Source: Macrophomina tecta
Lineage: Eukaryota; Ascomycota; Dothideomycetes; Botryosphaeriales; Botryosphaeriaceae
Direction: 5' to 3'
NCBI GenBank assembly: GCA_024180945.1
Contig: JAKSGN010000007.1
Span: 4,340,001 to 4,404,000 of the forward strand
DNA: 64,000 bases
Shown here: piece after piece, positions 41,157 through 54,475 of the stretch
Layout of the letters: each line of letters begins with the position of its first letter
How positions within the stretch are numbered: the first letter of the stretch is position 1
The notes under the pieces: generated by a model
What the model saw: the letters and a program-made list of their open reading frames with translations, nothing else
Database searches by the model: none
Told to the model about the DNA's origin: nothing
Position numbers and translations under genes: made by a program

Positions 41157-43326
41157 TTAAAACCAAGTGCGGTCGATGTCAATCAGCCAGTCCCCTAACG
41201 ACCAGCTGGCGGCAGTCTACACGCAGTGAGCGGTGAAGTTCGAGCGGAATACGTGACTTACGCCTATGTCAAAAGCATCCTCGTCTGCCATCTCGATCGC
41301 ATCGAAAGGCATATCGGTAATCACAGCGTCGAGATGAGTGGTAACAAGGTCAGACTGTCAAGTAAGAACGTGTTGGTCTAAAATGTAAAGAAGAGATGGT
41401 TACCTTTGTGGAATCGGAAAGGACATTACGTAGAGACTCTAGTGTGTCTACCAGTCCTTCCCGCACAGTTTCTCGTTCTTCTCCTTTTCTGTATCTGGCT
41501 TCTGCAAGGGAAACAGATATGCTTAGAGATAGAATGTCTTTCAAGTTCAAGTACTCAAATGCAGCTCGTTCGATGAAGACTCGGATGGTTGATTTGAGAA
41601 GCGGGAATAGGCTATCCGGATTCAAGGCCGGGTCATCAACATCAGGCCGATTACGGCAAGAGTCGAGATAGGTGCTGACCACTGCGACGGCTTTGTATAT
41701 GTCATGCATGTATTCGACGACAAAAAGATTGAGGTATGGCTCTATCGCTCTTTCTGCCTGCCCATTAGGTACGAGGTGGTTGAGAGACCGCAAAAGCTTT
41801 GCGGCTCCATGCACGCAGTCTGCTGCAAGGAATAGTTCGACAGACATCAAAAGAGTGCCGTGAAGGGCAATGAAGAAGGCAATGAATGTCTTTTGACGGC
41901 ACTCCATATGTGCAGCCTCTGGGACGATCAAGAGAGGGCATTCTATTGTTGCGTCGTTAATCTCTCTCCACAATTGCGTGACCCGAGCTCGTGATGTAGG
42001 GTGAACTGGGCGGCTTGTCGTATTTGCGAAAGCTAGCCGACTAGATAGTGACTGCGCAAGACAGTCTTGTGTGATATTAAACTGGTCGTCGGAAAGCGTT
42101 CCGGCAAAAAAGGCGTTGACATCCAGAGTATCGGGAAACGGATTCTGAAGGCAGTCGGTGTCCTCTGGCGAAATTGATGCTGGCATGCCGTAAGAGGTGG
42201 AGGCGCGCAGGTCCATTTCCACGATACTCCACCACAGTCTTCGCCTGAGGTCTGCCTGAGGGATGGTAAATCTCCGAAATTGATTTGGCTCACGGTGGAG
42301 GCCTAAAGTCATGGCTGATCGAACAAGTGAATTCGTGCTTTGCCAGTATTCATGGATATGCACACCTCTTGCTGGCTGAGAGAGGACGAGCAATGTCTGC
42401 GTTTGCAAGGCTGGCAGTCCGGCGCGTGCTCTCCTTGGAAGCGCACATGACCAAGCTTCGATTGCGGCAAACGGGTGGAGCCGCAGCCACTGCCTCGCTG
42501 CATCTCTGTGGGGGTGATCTGACGATTGGAGGTGCTGTGCCGCAAGTCCAATTGCTGCATATAACTGCGGTTCCACGTGGTCGTCTGTCGTAGATGGATC
42601 GATTTTGTCCATGAAGTACGAGTAGGAAGGCATGAAAGTGGGTTTATGAAGAATGACCAGTCTCTCCTCATAGAGCGCGAAGTAGGCGTCAAGCAGAGAA
42701 CCACAAACATCTTTCTCCGGCAATGCATCTCGCAGATGTGTAAGCGAATGGCCACCGTTTTTCTGCGGCGGTGCTCTATCAGCAGCCAACCTCTTCGACA
42801 GTCCTTGGCCTTCTTTCGCTAAGGACCAGAGCTCTGGGTCCGCTGAAGGCTGGAGCATTGATGAAGCCATTCCGTGGACTCGTTCGAACAAGCCGTAACG
42901 GTATCCGTTTCCATAGTACCTGCATCTATCGTCTTTCACCGAGAGGGTCCCGATAGCTTGCTCAACAAGGTTCTGAAGCCTCTCCGGCACCGCCCTCTCT
43001 GCGTGAATGATGGCCTCGAGAGATGCAACGCGAGCTTGAAGGTCTTCGATTATGCCGCCTTGCACCTGCGGCGCCTGCGTGCGAGACGGCAGTAGATCCC
43101 CATGCTGATTCGCCGCGTTCCTGATTTCCGATGCCCGGTATTTCGGATCTGCAGAAACCTGGTTTGCTGGCTCTCTGCGAGGCTGTTCCGTATCGAAAAT
43201 GCAGAGGCTTTCACGTTGTCCTTTGGCGCATTGTTGGCACGGCTGAGAGCGATCGCAGCGGAGCTTCCTTTGGCGGCATTCGCGACAGGACAAGGTGGGC
43301 CGGGGCCTTTTTCTGGACGGCTGCAT
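41157..43326 (-). CDS. Zn(II)2Cys6 fungal transcription factor
   Basis: The exons are 43326-41404, 41354-41262 and 41216-41157 (introns 49 and 45 nt), giving 691 residues. The zinc cluster at residues 14-42 (CRECRQRKLRC then CQQC and C) has spacing C-x2-C-x6-C-x5-C-x2-C-x8-C. A short coiled linker follows (LQARVASLEAII), then the fungal-specific transcription factor domain, including LRRRLWWSIVEMDLRASTSY. The last two small exons restore a C-terminus ending SWSLGDWLIDIDRTWF, a common end for this family; without them the frame stops in intron 1. It is a likely nuclear regulator of the adjacent monooxygenase/reductase pair. Confidence 0.88.
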
Positions 43327-43983
43327 TGTGAAGCCGGGGCGTGGGCCAGGCGTTGGAGATTCTGGGGGGCTTGAGAGCGGAAGAGACGTTGGAGGTGCAA
43401 CGTGATCTTCCGGTGGCAGGAAACGACCCTCGCTAGTGTTATATTAAGCGATGGGGGCCAAATCTTCTGCCAGCCCTCTCGTTTACTCTGTTACCCCTCC
43501 ATGTATCGTCGTGAAGAATGCTTCCTGCTCACCCCGTCCGGTGCTCTGACCGAAGGGCCGCCATATCGCCAGACTTGGAGACTTGATGCGAAATTGATTC
43601 ATACGAGGCCATGTATATCTTGGTTAGCGCACAGGGCCTGACAAGTAGGGGCTGCAGAGCTGATTATCAAGGTAGGAGTGCAAGAGGTTGAGGTGCGGAG
43701 AGCGTCCGGCCCGCCGGGCAATCGTGCTGCGCGCCCCTGGAATGATCCGCGACCAAGGTGAAATTATGGCGCTGCTGCCCAGTGCGGAAGCCCTGGCGGT
43801 CCTCACGCGTGCCAATTCGGCATCGCCTTTCTAATGCACTCGACAAGCGCTTTGATCTCTCCATGCGCTCCTCTATCCAAATCTGGAGTCTTGTGACCTG
43901 CAGATCCGCGATTGCGGTAACCTCTGGTCTCGTTCCATTCTAGACATCTACACGTTCATTCCGGTTTTGGGGAGTGGCAGCAA

Positions 43984-44442
43984 TTGTACTGGGATGCATA
44001 TGACCTAGAGTGGCTAATCTACTTTACCGAAAGGGACCTGGAGAAGAAGGCAAGGACGGGATCCCGTCCGACGACTGGCTGGCGTATTTCGATGCCGTGG
44101 GCGCTGCGCGTGCCGGAAGCGTCAAGTGCGTCTACCCCACCCGCGCGCTGGACCCGGACAAACCGCCGCTCGAGCGCCAGCGGCATTGGCTTGCGCTTTC
44201 GGGGTATGGGGCGAGTTTGTGGAAACCCTGCCATTGCGGAGGTGTATGACGGCGTGCCGGTGCGAGCGGAGCGGCAGAAGCAGTACCGCCAGGCTTACGA
44301 CGCGGCGCTGGAGCAGTGGGCGCGCGGGAAGATGGCGAGGCGGAGGCAGGAGTGGAAGAGGGCGCTGGAAGAGCTGGCGAGGCGGAAAGCATTAGGGGCT
44401 GGAGTGGAAAGTGAAGGTGTGATGGAGCTGAAAGGGAAGTAG
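43984..44442 (+). pseudogene. Unidentified gene fragment with a frame change
   Basis: Two overlapping frames look protein-like in succession: 44010-44249 (DDWLAYFDAVGAARAG, PPLERQRHWLALSGYG) and then 43984-44442 in its last third (AERQKQYRQAYDAALEQWA, a basic coiled coil). Joining them needs a frame change near 44215-44235 with no splice signal, so this may be a decayed gene. No family is recognised. Confidence 0.35.
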
Positions 44443-45625
44443 AGGGAGAAGGAGGAGAAGAATTCGTGCGAGGGGCACCCTTCGCAGTAAGCGTCGTGGT
44501 CCCATGCAGATGTATTTCGGGGCTGCGCTTCGGGAGAGGCTCCGTCCGATCACAATAGCACCTTCGGTTTGATGTGAGCGGATGAGTACGTCTGAATCGT
44601 CCGCCGAGAATTATGGGAAGGGCTTGAGAGATGATGTGAGCGCAAGAGCACAATAGAGGACGGGTTTTAGTATCGATTAGGCATCAAAATATTCTGTGTC
44701 TTGCACACGTCCGGGAATTGAGGAAACGGATAGGCCCATGTGGCCCGGTTATTTTGAAAAAGGTGTAGTGAGAGCTTATACCCTCCACGATGGATATCCA
44801 GCTCATGAGGCTGAACTATTCAAAGCATGAAAGTTCCCGCCGCGAGAGTATTACCATCAGCGTCAGCGGTAAACATAGTGCCCGGCGTGAGGCGGGCGGG
44901 CGAGAACGCCAAGAGCTTCTGCCTGCTCTGGGTACTGAAGCCTCTTCAGTGGAAAGTCAGCATATCAGTGAACAAATAGCCCTAGATCTATGTTCTTAAA
45001 GAAAAGTTATACGTCGCTCTCACAAAGAGCGCCAGCACCGAGAAATTTCCCGGGTTGTGTGACATCGCGCTCAGCCCCGTCTTTGTACATACATCTGGTA
45101 GTATTTACCGACCAGCACGCCCGGACAGGTCTCAAAGCCGTCAAAGAACATGACACTCCCCATGAATATCCGCGGCGCACGGGATAGATCACTCGAACAC
45201 GACGCTGCGCTGGCCCGCGCTGCCATCTATGGTAGCCTTGACGAACTGGTCGTTGTCGGGCGGACGAACAGGGTCGTCGGCGTAGAAACTGTTGAAGCCA
45301 AGCAACAATTTGTAGAGGATGCGCCATCGGGTGTGGAGTAGACTGGAAAATCGATGTCTGCAAGTAGCTCCAAGTACGGTGGTGGTGAGCAGCGCGCGAG
45401 AGGCCGAGCAGGAATATCAACCGCTTGTGGGGAGTTGGAGCATTCGTGCGGTGGGCAATGCCCCCGAAGATTAATGGCATTTATAATCCGAACGACTGCT
45501 CTAACTCCTGCACCTTGTACAGCCCTAGTGTAACTTCATTCCCAGCCTATTCTGCCTCGACCTTCTCATTCTCGCGAAAACGACCGCCCAAAGCGAATCC
45601 TGCCATCAACGTCTATGCAAACCCC
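44443..45625. other. Intergenic, possible remnants
   Basis: Around 45200-45360 two minus-strand frames look weakly coding (one contains LYKLLLGFNSFYADDP) but are broken by stops within about 60 codons. Nothing else is supported. Confidence 0.4.
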
Positions 45626-48286
45626 TTAAAGCCTCACCCCGCACTGCTTCCCCATCTCTCCTTTCTCCAATGAAAACGCCAACTCCTTCAAGGCCGCCTG
45701 ACTCCGACTCGCCAGCCTGCGCTCGACATGGCTCCTCATTCCATCGGTGAAAACCACCTGCTTCCCACACTCCCGCATCAACCCGACCCACTCCTCCGTC
45801 AGCGCCGTCTTCAAGAACACCTTCTCCGTAACGACAAACCGCGGCCGACACTCCAACAATACTCTCCAAACACGCAAATCCGAGCCGATACGCTCGAACA
45901 GCGCGGCGGCCGTCGCATCCGTAAGCTCCATGTCCGGGCAGATCTCCAGCAGCGCGCGCAGCGCGTCGGCCCCGCCGCTGCGCGCGGCAGCAAAGACGGT
46001 GTCTTGGTCGATGGCGAGCTCGGCCGGATCCTTCTGCGGGCGCGCGAGCAAGAAGGCCAAGGTATCCGCATCGCCCGCGGCGGCTGCCCGTTCGTCGCGC
46101 CGCCGCGGCCTTCCTCCGGCTTTTGATAGCCAGCGTCAGCGGCGTGACATGCTCTGCATCTCTCTCATTCGGGTCCGCTCCATGCCGGAGAAGGAGCCGC
46201 ACACAGGGCCTGGAGCCCGTCCGGCAGGCCAGGTGCAGCAGTGTGCCGTGCTCTTTCAAGACTTGTCTGCAATCTGCTCCCCTTTCCAGTAGAAGCTGGA
46301 CGACCACAGCATGGTCTCCGTCGACGGCAACCATCAGAGGCGTCTAAAGCGACCCGCACTTCCTCTTGGCATCGGCGCCTTTGTCCAGAAGCAAAGCGAC
46401 AGTCTTTGCGCTGTCTCGATATGCCGCTAGCTGAAGGACTGAGCCTGTCTTCATCTTCTCGTCAGCTCTCCCGGGCCCCTCCTCTTCGACATCGGCACCG
46501 CCTTCGACCAGGAGGCGTATGGTCTCCTCACAGCGCGCCATGTCCGGCGCTCTCGGATGGTTTGCAACCTGCGCAACCCGCTCTTCCCACAACACCAAAT
46601 GAAACGCTTCCGTGACCGGGCCGCCGCCGCCAGACCGTGTCCGCGTTCTCACGTCGGCGCCGCACTCCAGCAGCACTTTCACCACGGCAGGCTGCCTCTG
46701 GTACGCCGCCTCGAGCAAAGCCGTGCCAGCGCGGCGGCTCGGAGGACGAGGCCAAGTGAGGCGGAGGAAGCTGAGGGTGGGCGGGCATTGGCTAGAAGGT
46801 ATGAGAGTATTTTTGTGTTGTTGTAGAGAACGGCAGTGGATAGCGCGTCTGCTGGGTCCAAGGATTCCATGTTTGGCGTGTGGTGGATGAGCGAGGCGAC
46901 GGATATAATATCGCCTGCCGTGACGGCATTCAGAAGTGCCGCCTGTTGCTCTGAAGGAGTCGCACGCGAAATATCAAGGCTGGAAAGACTTGTGGTCGAA
47001 TGGCATCCCAGATCCTTCCAGGATGGCTGGACCTTCGCGTTGCGGATATGGAAGCCCACGACTTCGGGAGGAGCAGGATGATCACTGCTATGGCTGCCGG
47101 AAAAGGGTGGTCCACTCAGGTCGTGTTCTGTCACTAGCAGGACCTTCACTGCATTTTCAGAACTGTCGATAATCTCGATGAGACACGCATAGTCTTTCGA
47201 CATCAGCGACCCGAACTTCCTCCAGCAGTATAGTCGCGGGATTTGCAGCTATGACGTCTAGAATGACCCGCACGCAGTCTTCAGAGCCCAAAGGATCCAT
47301 CTCTCTGTCATTCTTCTGAGATATGGCTTGCTTAGTTTGCAATTCCGATAGGAGTGTATCCCAGCATTTCTCCGGCGCGCCATTTGTCGATGTGAGTGTG
47401 GCAACAACATATTTCAAGATCTCCAGCGTAGAAGAGAGCGTGCTACAGCCAACGTACGCTACAGGAGCAGACGTCGAATCAGCAGCTGGTGTGGTAGAAA
47501 TTAAGTTCCTGGCGATCTGGCAAATGCACCTCGTTCCAGATCTAGCGCTGGAGGAAGACAGAATTGATGATGTGCTTGTGTCCCACCAGGACCGGAAGCT
47601 CGCTAGTTCGAGCAGTTCGGGTGGGGTTTTGGCACTCTCTGGCGGCGTAGGGCGGTCTTGATCATTTTCCAGAGGCGCAGGAATCCCCCATTGACGCAGG
47701 CTGGGAATCAATTCGCCCCGGATGCGGACTTGGTGAACAGTTTCTGGTTCTGCGCCCCTCAAACACAGAGGTTCGGGAGGGCCTCGGCCATGACCCTTCT
47801 GCATACTTGAGGCTTTTGCTTGTAACTCTGCCAGGAGAAGCTTCTGCCTCAATTGTTGCGCCTTCACTTGAGCTCTAGCGCTATCAGCAGGCGACCCACC
47901 CTTGGCAGCTTGGATGTAATGGGCAAGTATATTGTAAACCGCACTATAAATGGATAGGATGGCATCATTAAAGGTGGGGTTATCCTCAGTGGCGTGCGAC
48001 AGTTGTCCTATCTCCAGAAGCTGATATCGCACCAACAAACGGAGGGCGCATTCCAAGTCGTTGACCATTTTTCCAAAAGCCTGTACATCTTGGACGGGTT
48101 TTCGCAAGAGGAACCAGAACGGAGACCATGTGAGTCTCCAGGCGACGCGTAATGGCTCCGGCGAGTCTTCTTTAAGCCATCATCAGCCTGGCCCAGTGCA
48201 CGCTTCCACAGGAATTCGGCTGTGTCGGGGCGGGTTTCGAGGCCGTGGGCGGCCATTGTTTCCATTTTGGTGCTGTCTGCCCTCAT
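45626..48286 (-). pseudogene. Ankyrin-repeat protein pseudogene
   Basis: Read from ATG 48286, the protein has an unclassified helical N-terminal region of about 350 residues. At least six ankyrin repeats follow, recognisable as GTALLEAAYQRQPAVVKVLL, GSVLQLAAYRDSAKTVALLL, TPLMVAVDGDHAVVVQLLL and GTLLHLACRTGSRPCVRLLL. The reading frame must change near 48165, 47205, 46770-46790 and 46080-46110, and an in-frame TAG interrupts one repeat near 46346. No splice signals explain these changes. The lesions are indels and one nonsense change, not RIP. Such proteins are often large fungal NLR-like or interaction scaffolds. If the assembly has indel errors the gene could be less damaged, but the TAG would remain. 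Confidence 0.75.
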
Positions 48287-49597
48287 AGCCAGAGTCTGTC
48301 ATCGGCCAGCCTTTTTATACGACTGTCGTTAGCATAGGGGGGGTGGCTGCCTTGAACCTGGCCCCCAAGATCGCTTAAGGATTGTCGGCCGCTAGGGACT
48401 GTGCAGTGAGGAAAAGAGGCAATAGCAGCTGCCTTCTAATGCAATCCATCAAAAATGCGGAGGCGAAGGGAGTGAGAAAATGTCATCTCTGCGTTTGCTT
48501 GCGAGAGAAGACGTCAGCTCGTCGCCACTTCCATCGAAAATTTGCCCGATGCGCTGAGCGAGCGAGCGCGGACAATGATTGTAGCGGAGCATGTTGAGTG
48601 ATCCTCAGCTAGCACCATCGCATGATCTGGGAATCGGCTGAAGAAAAGTGGCGGTAGTACGGTGTTCTAGCCTCTGCGACTCCACCTACGGCTTCGGAGT
48701 CTCTGCGGACGCTCCGAGTGGTTGACGTCCGAGGCCGCTCGGTTCCGCCTGGAGCCTTGATGACAAGGCTTTGATATCTCTCGGGCTCTTCGCTGAGTTC
48801 ACGCTGTTATCAAAGCATCTGTAGGTGACGTCAGGCCCCATTTTGCACGGAAAGCTGCTTGAGGGTGGAATTTACCCGGGCCCCAGCCTAGCAGCTGCTA
48901 GTTCCCGGTTTGGCCTAGCTCAGCCACACCTCCGAAGGGAAGGGCGTATCGCAAATCCGCAGTGACCAGTATTGTAGAAGGTCTTATGATCGATATCTTT
49001 TCCATATTGCTCACGCGTCCCAACGTATAGGTGACTAGCCATAGCATCGCACCATCTCTATCTCGTGCCGCCGCATCTTATTTCCAGTGCTCGGCCCTCG
49101 TCTCAGGGGCACATATAGTCATTTGTATAGTAAGCGTCCAAACCCCTCGATTCGACGCCCAGCAATAAGCCTGCTTCCCAGTCTAGGGATCCCTGTCCGT
49201 AAAAATTCCAGCGAACGAACAAAGCAAGGGCTTCAATCACAGTTTTACCTATCTGAGTTGCCTTTTTATCCAACTTGTGGAAGTTGAGTTTGTGTAGAAT
49301 GCGGAGACCCTGCGGGACCAGCTTACTGCCATGGCCATCTTGACTCTGAGCTTATCCAGGGGCACGGCCATTTCATTCATGTGCAGGTACTCGTCGTGGC
49401 GTCATAGATGCTTCTTATTCCAATTCACATGGCCTTATTTGGAATAGCAGATACTGTCTCGTCTTAAACAGTCACCTCGTGCTCAGCATCGCGCGCATTG
49501 GCATCTTTTGTCTCCGCGTCCACGACCGCGTTGCTGTGCAATGCAAGCCCCAAGTCCAGTGCCTTACCTCAACCAACCTTTTCACCGCATCCCACAC
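48287..49597. other. Intergenic, no supported gene
   Basis: Short frames only. A stretch around 48675-48760 is rich in partly symmetrical CTCCGA/TCGGAG words but forms no clean repeat. Confidence 0.5.
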
Positions 49598-50390
49598 TCA
49601 CGGCGTGTCCGCAGCGAAACCGAGATCCATGTGCTCGGTCGTGCGCTGGTTCGACTCAGGATACAGAGCCCAGACTGGGGTTGAAGGTGTCAGCGAGGGA
49701 CGCACAGAAAACAGAGCGCAGAACTTGCCGATGGGATAGAGATGACGTTGCAAGCGCCGAAGACGGACATGGTCTTCTCATTGATAGCGGATACGAGGTA
49801 AGGAAGTGCCAGAGTAAGAGATCTGGTACTCTGTCCGTCAAAGTAGATCAAAGCGGGGGAATGGGGTGCCACGAACCCCACTCCCAATACCCCAACCCAC
49901 AACACTCCAAGCGTTGCCCTTCACGCGGATTTGCAGCGGGAATATCTTTGCCAGGTACGGCCACGCCAATATCAACCAGTTCGCGGCGAAGATGAAAGTA
50001 TACGAAAAGACCATGGACGCCGCCGCGGCGCCCCATTTGCCGGCTGCCCACAAGTCGCCATCGGCATTGGCATTCAAGCCGCCTCTGGCGAGGCCGTCGA
50101 CAATAAACATGGCGATGGCTTGGCCTATAGAGCCACAGTATAGGGTTCAGCAGCGTCCGATGCGGTCGCTGGTGAAGACGCAGATGAGAGTGGCGGACAT
50201 GTAGAAGATCTGGTTGAGGCCGGATATCCAGTGGGCTTTCCTGGACTCGAAACCGGCAATAGCAAAGATAGCTGGGATTAGTTGACTAGCATTGTTTCGG
50301 TCGGACAGAGTTTGAGACGCAGACTTACTCGGACCAGACATAGTTACTCCTGTAATGGAGAATCTGCGGCCAAATAACAAGCTGCACTAG
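49598..50390 (-). pseudogene. MFS sugar-transporter fragment (C-terminal half)
   Basis: Minus-strand pieces in order are WISGLNQIFYMSATLICVF, the loop motif DRIGRC, a TGA stop near 50145, SIGQAIAMFIVDGLARGG, then FIFAANWLILAWPYLAKIFP and RVKGNAWSVVGWGIGSG, FGACNVISIP and finally WALYPES...TTEHMDLGFAA. These correspond to the second half of sugar-porter MFS proteins (the D-R-x-G-R loop, the IFPLxxRxKG loop and the PES motif). A stop in the loop and frame changes after GWGIG and ISIP make it non-functional. A GTAAGT...CCCAG intron is still visible near 50270-50330. Confidence 0.75.
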
Positions 50391-50513
50391 TACTCACAAG
50401 CCGCTACTTTATTTATTGGCCATCCTGGCGTAAACTTGGGCCACCATTCATATGTTTGCAAGTGCGATTAATTGTATCGCGATGCGTCCTAAGTATAAAG
50501 AAAATTTATACTA

Positions 50514-51894
50514 TCATACTGCCGAATCCTGAGGTTTTCTCCAAGACTCCGAACTAGCTTGAATCTCATCCTCACTTCCCATCCTCTCAATTCTCTCACT
50601 CCTTCTGTCCACTTCGACCTTTATCACTTGTTCTACTGTTATTCTTGTTTTATCGGTCTCCCGTTCCTCCCATCTTTGACCATGTGTAGCTTCACAGTTG
50701 GATTGTATAGTCGCATCGATCTTGGAGGGTCGTAGTTTCAGTCTTTTGGAGCCTGAGGGCGTGGCATCGTCCTCCGAGAGCTTGTAAGAGGATTCTTGGT
50801 TACAATCACTCTTGGATACCCTATTAGAGGAAATTATAAGATCATTTGCTCTAATGTACCAAAGGCGAAAGTGGCTTACCAGTGCAATACAAGCACAGCG
50901 AAGAGAACATCCGCGTTGCAAGATACAAAGCAAAGCCATCCTGGCTCGCCATTTAAGACCATCGTCGCAACGCAATTGGTGATGGTGGCAAGCAGCGTAC
51001 AACAACTTCCTATAAAGCTGCGCCAGGCCATGGAGTGGAGATACTCCCTCGCCGTGGACTTGGATTTATAGGAATAAAGCCTTCGAATGGGCGCTATAAA
51101 GAGAGCTGTAAGGTAGGCATTAACGATGATGTCAAAGGCGAGGACCGGGATCAAGGCCTGTCGTCCAATCCCGATAATGCACGTCCCATCGGTATTGATA
51201 TGCCCGATGCGCCTAAAGAATCAATAGTGAGCGCATAGCGGGGTAATGAGATGAGCGTGCATGTACCAGATAAATGACAGAATAACTACGCCTAGATACG
51301 GCAACATCATACCAAAACAGTTAAAAATGTATAGCTTATCTTGCAGCCTAGTCCTTGTTTCCCGCCGAACAATGTGCTACAGATTTCTGTCAGTATGGTA
51401 GATACACACTGCTCCCTATAGCAGATGCACTCACGACCTTTTCAACAAGAAAGTAGTAAAGCAAGACCTTTGAACTCAAGTAAAAGCAAATACCTAGAAG
51501 GGGGCTTAGTAACGTTGAGCGATACCACTCTAGAATAAACATACTTACAAATGAGTATTGAAGCCTCACATATTCCTTTCGAGGTATTCGATCCAATACC
51601 CTTTACTACTGCAGAAACGGACACGAATAGGAAGGAGTCGAAGTAAAGCGCTATTAAAATCCACGCTGGTATAGATAATGTCCGCCAACTTTTGACGTTC
51701 TGTATTCTTCGGATGATGCATACAGAGACGATTGCCAAAGAGAGGCATGATAGGGTCGCTGACGTGGCCCTTGCCGCAGTGGGAACTTCGGCAGGCACAT
51801 AGGGACCATGAACTTCCTCTGTCGAAGAGACAACCATGATGGAGAGTATAGTCACCGCGTATAGCAGCACCAATCCAGAATTCGCAACTAGCAA
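50514..51894 (-). CDS. Fungal multi-pass integral membrane protein
   Basis: The exons are (start uncertain) 51894-51549, 51493-51435, 51376-51267, 51212-50880 and 50820-50514, with all introns 52-60 nt and consistent phases, giving about 384 residues. There are at least six hydrophobic segments: LVLLYAVTILSIMVV, TLSCLSLAIVSVCII, IALYFDSFLFVSVSAVV, KVLLYYFLVEKV, MMLPYLGVVILSFIW and the pair in NAYLTALFIAPI/VLFAVLVLHW. The segment RIGHINTDGTCIIGIGRQAL followed by RRLYSYKSK and GEPGWLCF is typical of a conserved but unnamed fungal membrane family. The C-terminus is a charged cytoplasmic tail. No ATG in frame is convincing at the 5' end; either a small first exon is missed or the 5' end is damaged. 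Confidence 0.72.
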
Positions 51895-54475
51895 CAGGAG
51901 TATGAGGGAGAAGAGGAAGCGTCAACTACATATCAGAAGTTGATGCTGTGGAATCGGATGGGTATAACTATGAGTCGTCTACAAGACAAGGAGTCGGACG
52001 CAAACATAAAACAAAGGAGGCCTCTATTAGCTCCCAGGCCCAACTTTCTCTGGTTAGGCTTTAGATGCTTAAGCACATAGCGCTGCGACACGGGGAAGCG
52101 GGAGCACATGCTACCCTATCGGCTCCCCACGCAACAGCCCCAAAGATCTATACCAATAAGAGGATGGCGCGCACTCGAGACGCCAGAGATGCGGCTAACA
52201 GAGTTCTGGTTAGTGCGGCCTGGAATACTGAAACTCAATAAAGTTATTACACTCTAGAGGCAAAGTGACAGCCAACGAAATGTGGCATATTAGATGTGAT
52301 AAATAATCGTTATTGATGCTAGAGATTATAATCTCTAGCTAGTCATAGAAGGCCCGAATAATCAACTACGTCTACTCGTAGCTCCCAGTTTAATGAGCGA
52401 TTTTGTGAAATTCCACAGGGCCTGGCTGCCGAGGCACAAGGAACGTTGCAAGGAGCAGCCATGACGCCACACTCCGCGACATGCGAATCCGATTGGCCAG
52501 GTCTAGTAATGTGTTAACCTACAAGAATGGAATATTCCGAGGAGTAAATGCGCGAAAATTATATTTTCCAATAGTAGAAGTTCATACAAGCCACAATCAT
52601 GCAGGGAGTTTTCGCCCCAAAGTTTGATCGAGTACAATTGCCCCTTTTTTAGTGCCTGAGCTGGTTTGCGCTTGGAAAGATAACGATTCCGCGGATGATC
52701 TTTGAGGCTAAAAGTTCGGAAGCACCCTGCGATGCTATACGCACTGGGTGGAGCTCAGCTAAAGAGTTTATGGGAAGGAAGCGAGAAAGTCGATTAAGTT
52801 GATTTTATTTACCCTGTTTATTGCCCTAAGTAATATGCATACTACGACTATTCAAGATATTTCTCTACTATTGTATAATAGTGTTATTAATCTAAGACGT
52901 AAGAAGAGAATAAGGGAGAGTGGACGGAAGCGATAAAAAGAAGAAGAAAGAAAGAGAGAAAAAAAAAAAGAGAGGGGAACAAAGAGGAAGTGGATCGGGG
53001 TAATTGTTTGTTTAGATTAGAAATAACAGTTCTCTACGCTATAGGTTCGTCTCTATTTCAAACCGTTAACTTCGTTTTATGAGTGAAGCTGCGCACCGCG
53101 TTTCTCAACAAAAATCGTACATTTGGCAGCATTATATTCTCACATTAACTCAACAGAATCCACAAAAACTCTACCATCAAGTCTCCACAGGCCCCGCGCT
53201 TTCCCTCTATAATTTTAAGAGCGATTGACGTGCTGAGTGTTGACATGCAAGAATTGCAGCATGTACACAGCAGATTTTAGAGTCAGAAATTGCATAAGTC
53301 AAGGACCACTTGACATATTCTTTTGAATCTAAGAGATAAATGGTGGAGTGTTTGTGCAAACTTATCTATAGAACTTATAGAAGTTGTTATCTAGTCGTTG
53401 TGGAGATACTGTGCTGTCAAATTTACGGATTTTGGTGAGAAACACGGTGCGCAGCTCATTGGTAAAACACGTTCTCAAATTTTTTCTTAGGGCAAGGACG
53501 GCCCCGTCCAGGTATGAGGCGTCCAGAGATGCATATCCGACTTTAAATAGACAACTCTGCGAGCTGGCGGCGAGCTCTGTTTTACATATATGTAGGTGCC
53601 CAAGCAGCAAAAGAGGTCAGTGTAATACGTACTTGTAGCTCTCAGGTTAAGAACGTTCTACTCGAGATCCTAAGCACCCGTGCTTATTTTCGGCGTAAGG
53701 ACGCCCATCTGGGGGTGGGGCAAGCAGGCAGGCAATCCCAAAATCCATCAGCATGCCCGATACGGACGGAATTTCCCGTCATGGCTGAGCTGTAGGCCGT
53801 ATTGTGGCTCCTATGTGGCGTAAATGGGGGGCCGAACAGAGCAACGGGTTAAGGTATTAGTTAACTAGCAGGAAAAGACTGATAGTTGCATAGAAGAAGA
53901 GGGTGGCATTAGAGGCGCACTAGAAGCGAATTTGAGGCAGAGAGGCGTCCGTCCTGTTACGCCAAAACATGTGGGTCCCGTCAACTGCAGCTAACGGCCG
54001 TCGCCTACCGTCAACGGATGCGTTCAGATTGACGTGACATGACGGCACGGACGCCACCTTGAAATTTTTAGGTGCAGCAGGCAGACCTCTATCGCCCTTA
54101 GCCAGCCAGTGTGACGCCGCCGCTTCCTGCTTACCCTAACATCTCCGCCACAGCGGAGGAATTCAGACGCTCCTAGCTCTCTCACCATCCTAGTGGGATC
54201 GTCATGGCGAAACTCTAAAGGCGCCATCACCTAGAAACTATCCAATAAGACATCGAGAATGTTTCGGAAGCGGGGATTTGCCCCTTTAGTTCATGTTGAA
54301 ATCTTCCGAGATGACTGCAGAGTGAGAAATTTTTTTCTTTAAAAGAAAAAGAAAAAGAAAAAGCATAAGTCTAATGTAATATATTAGTAGTAGAGCCCGT
54401 CGTGTCTCTTTCCTCATTGTATTTACGAGTCTGTGTGAAGCTGTCAAAGCCGTCCTTTTCCCACTCTACAGTACA
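51895..54475. other. AT-rich intergenic interval
   Basis: About 2.6 kb with no supported gene. It contains a purine-rich run (about 52900-52990, AAGAAGAAAGAAAGAGAG type) and an A/G pentamer run near 54340-54363 (AAAAG repeats). Short frames at 53362-53638 are open on both strands but carry no motif. Confidence 0.5.
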
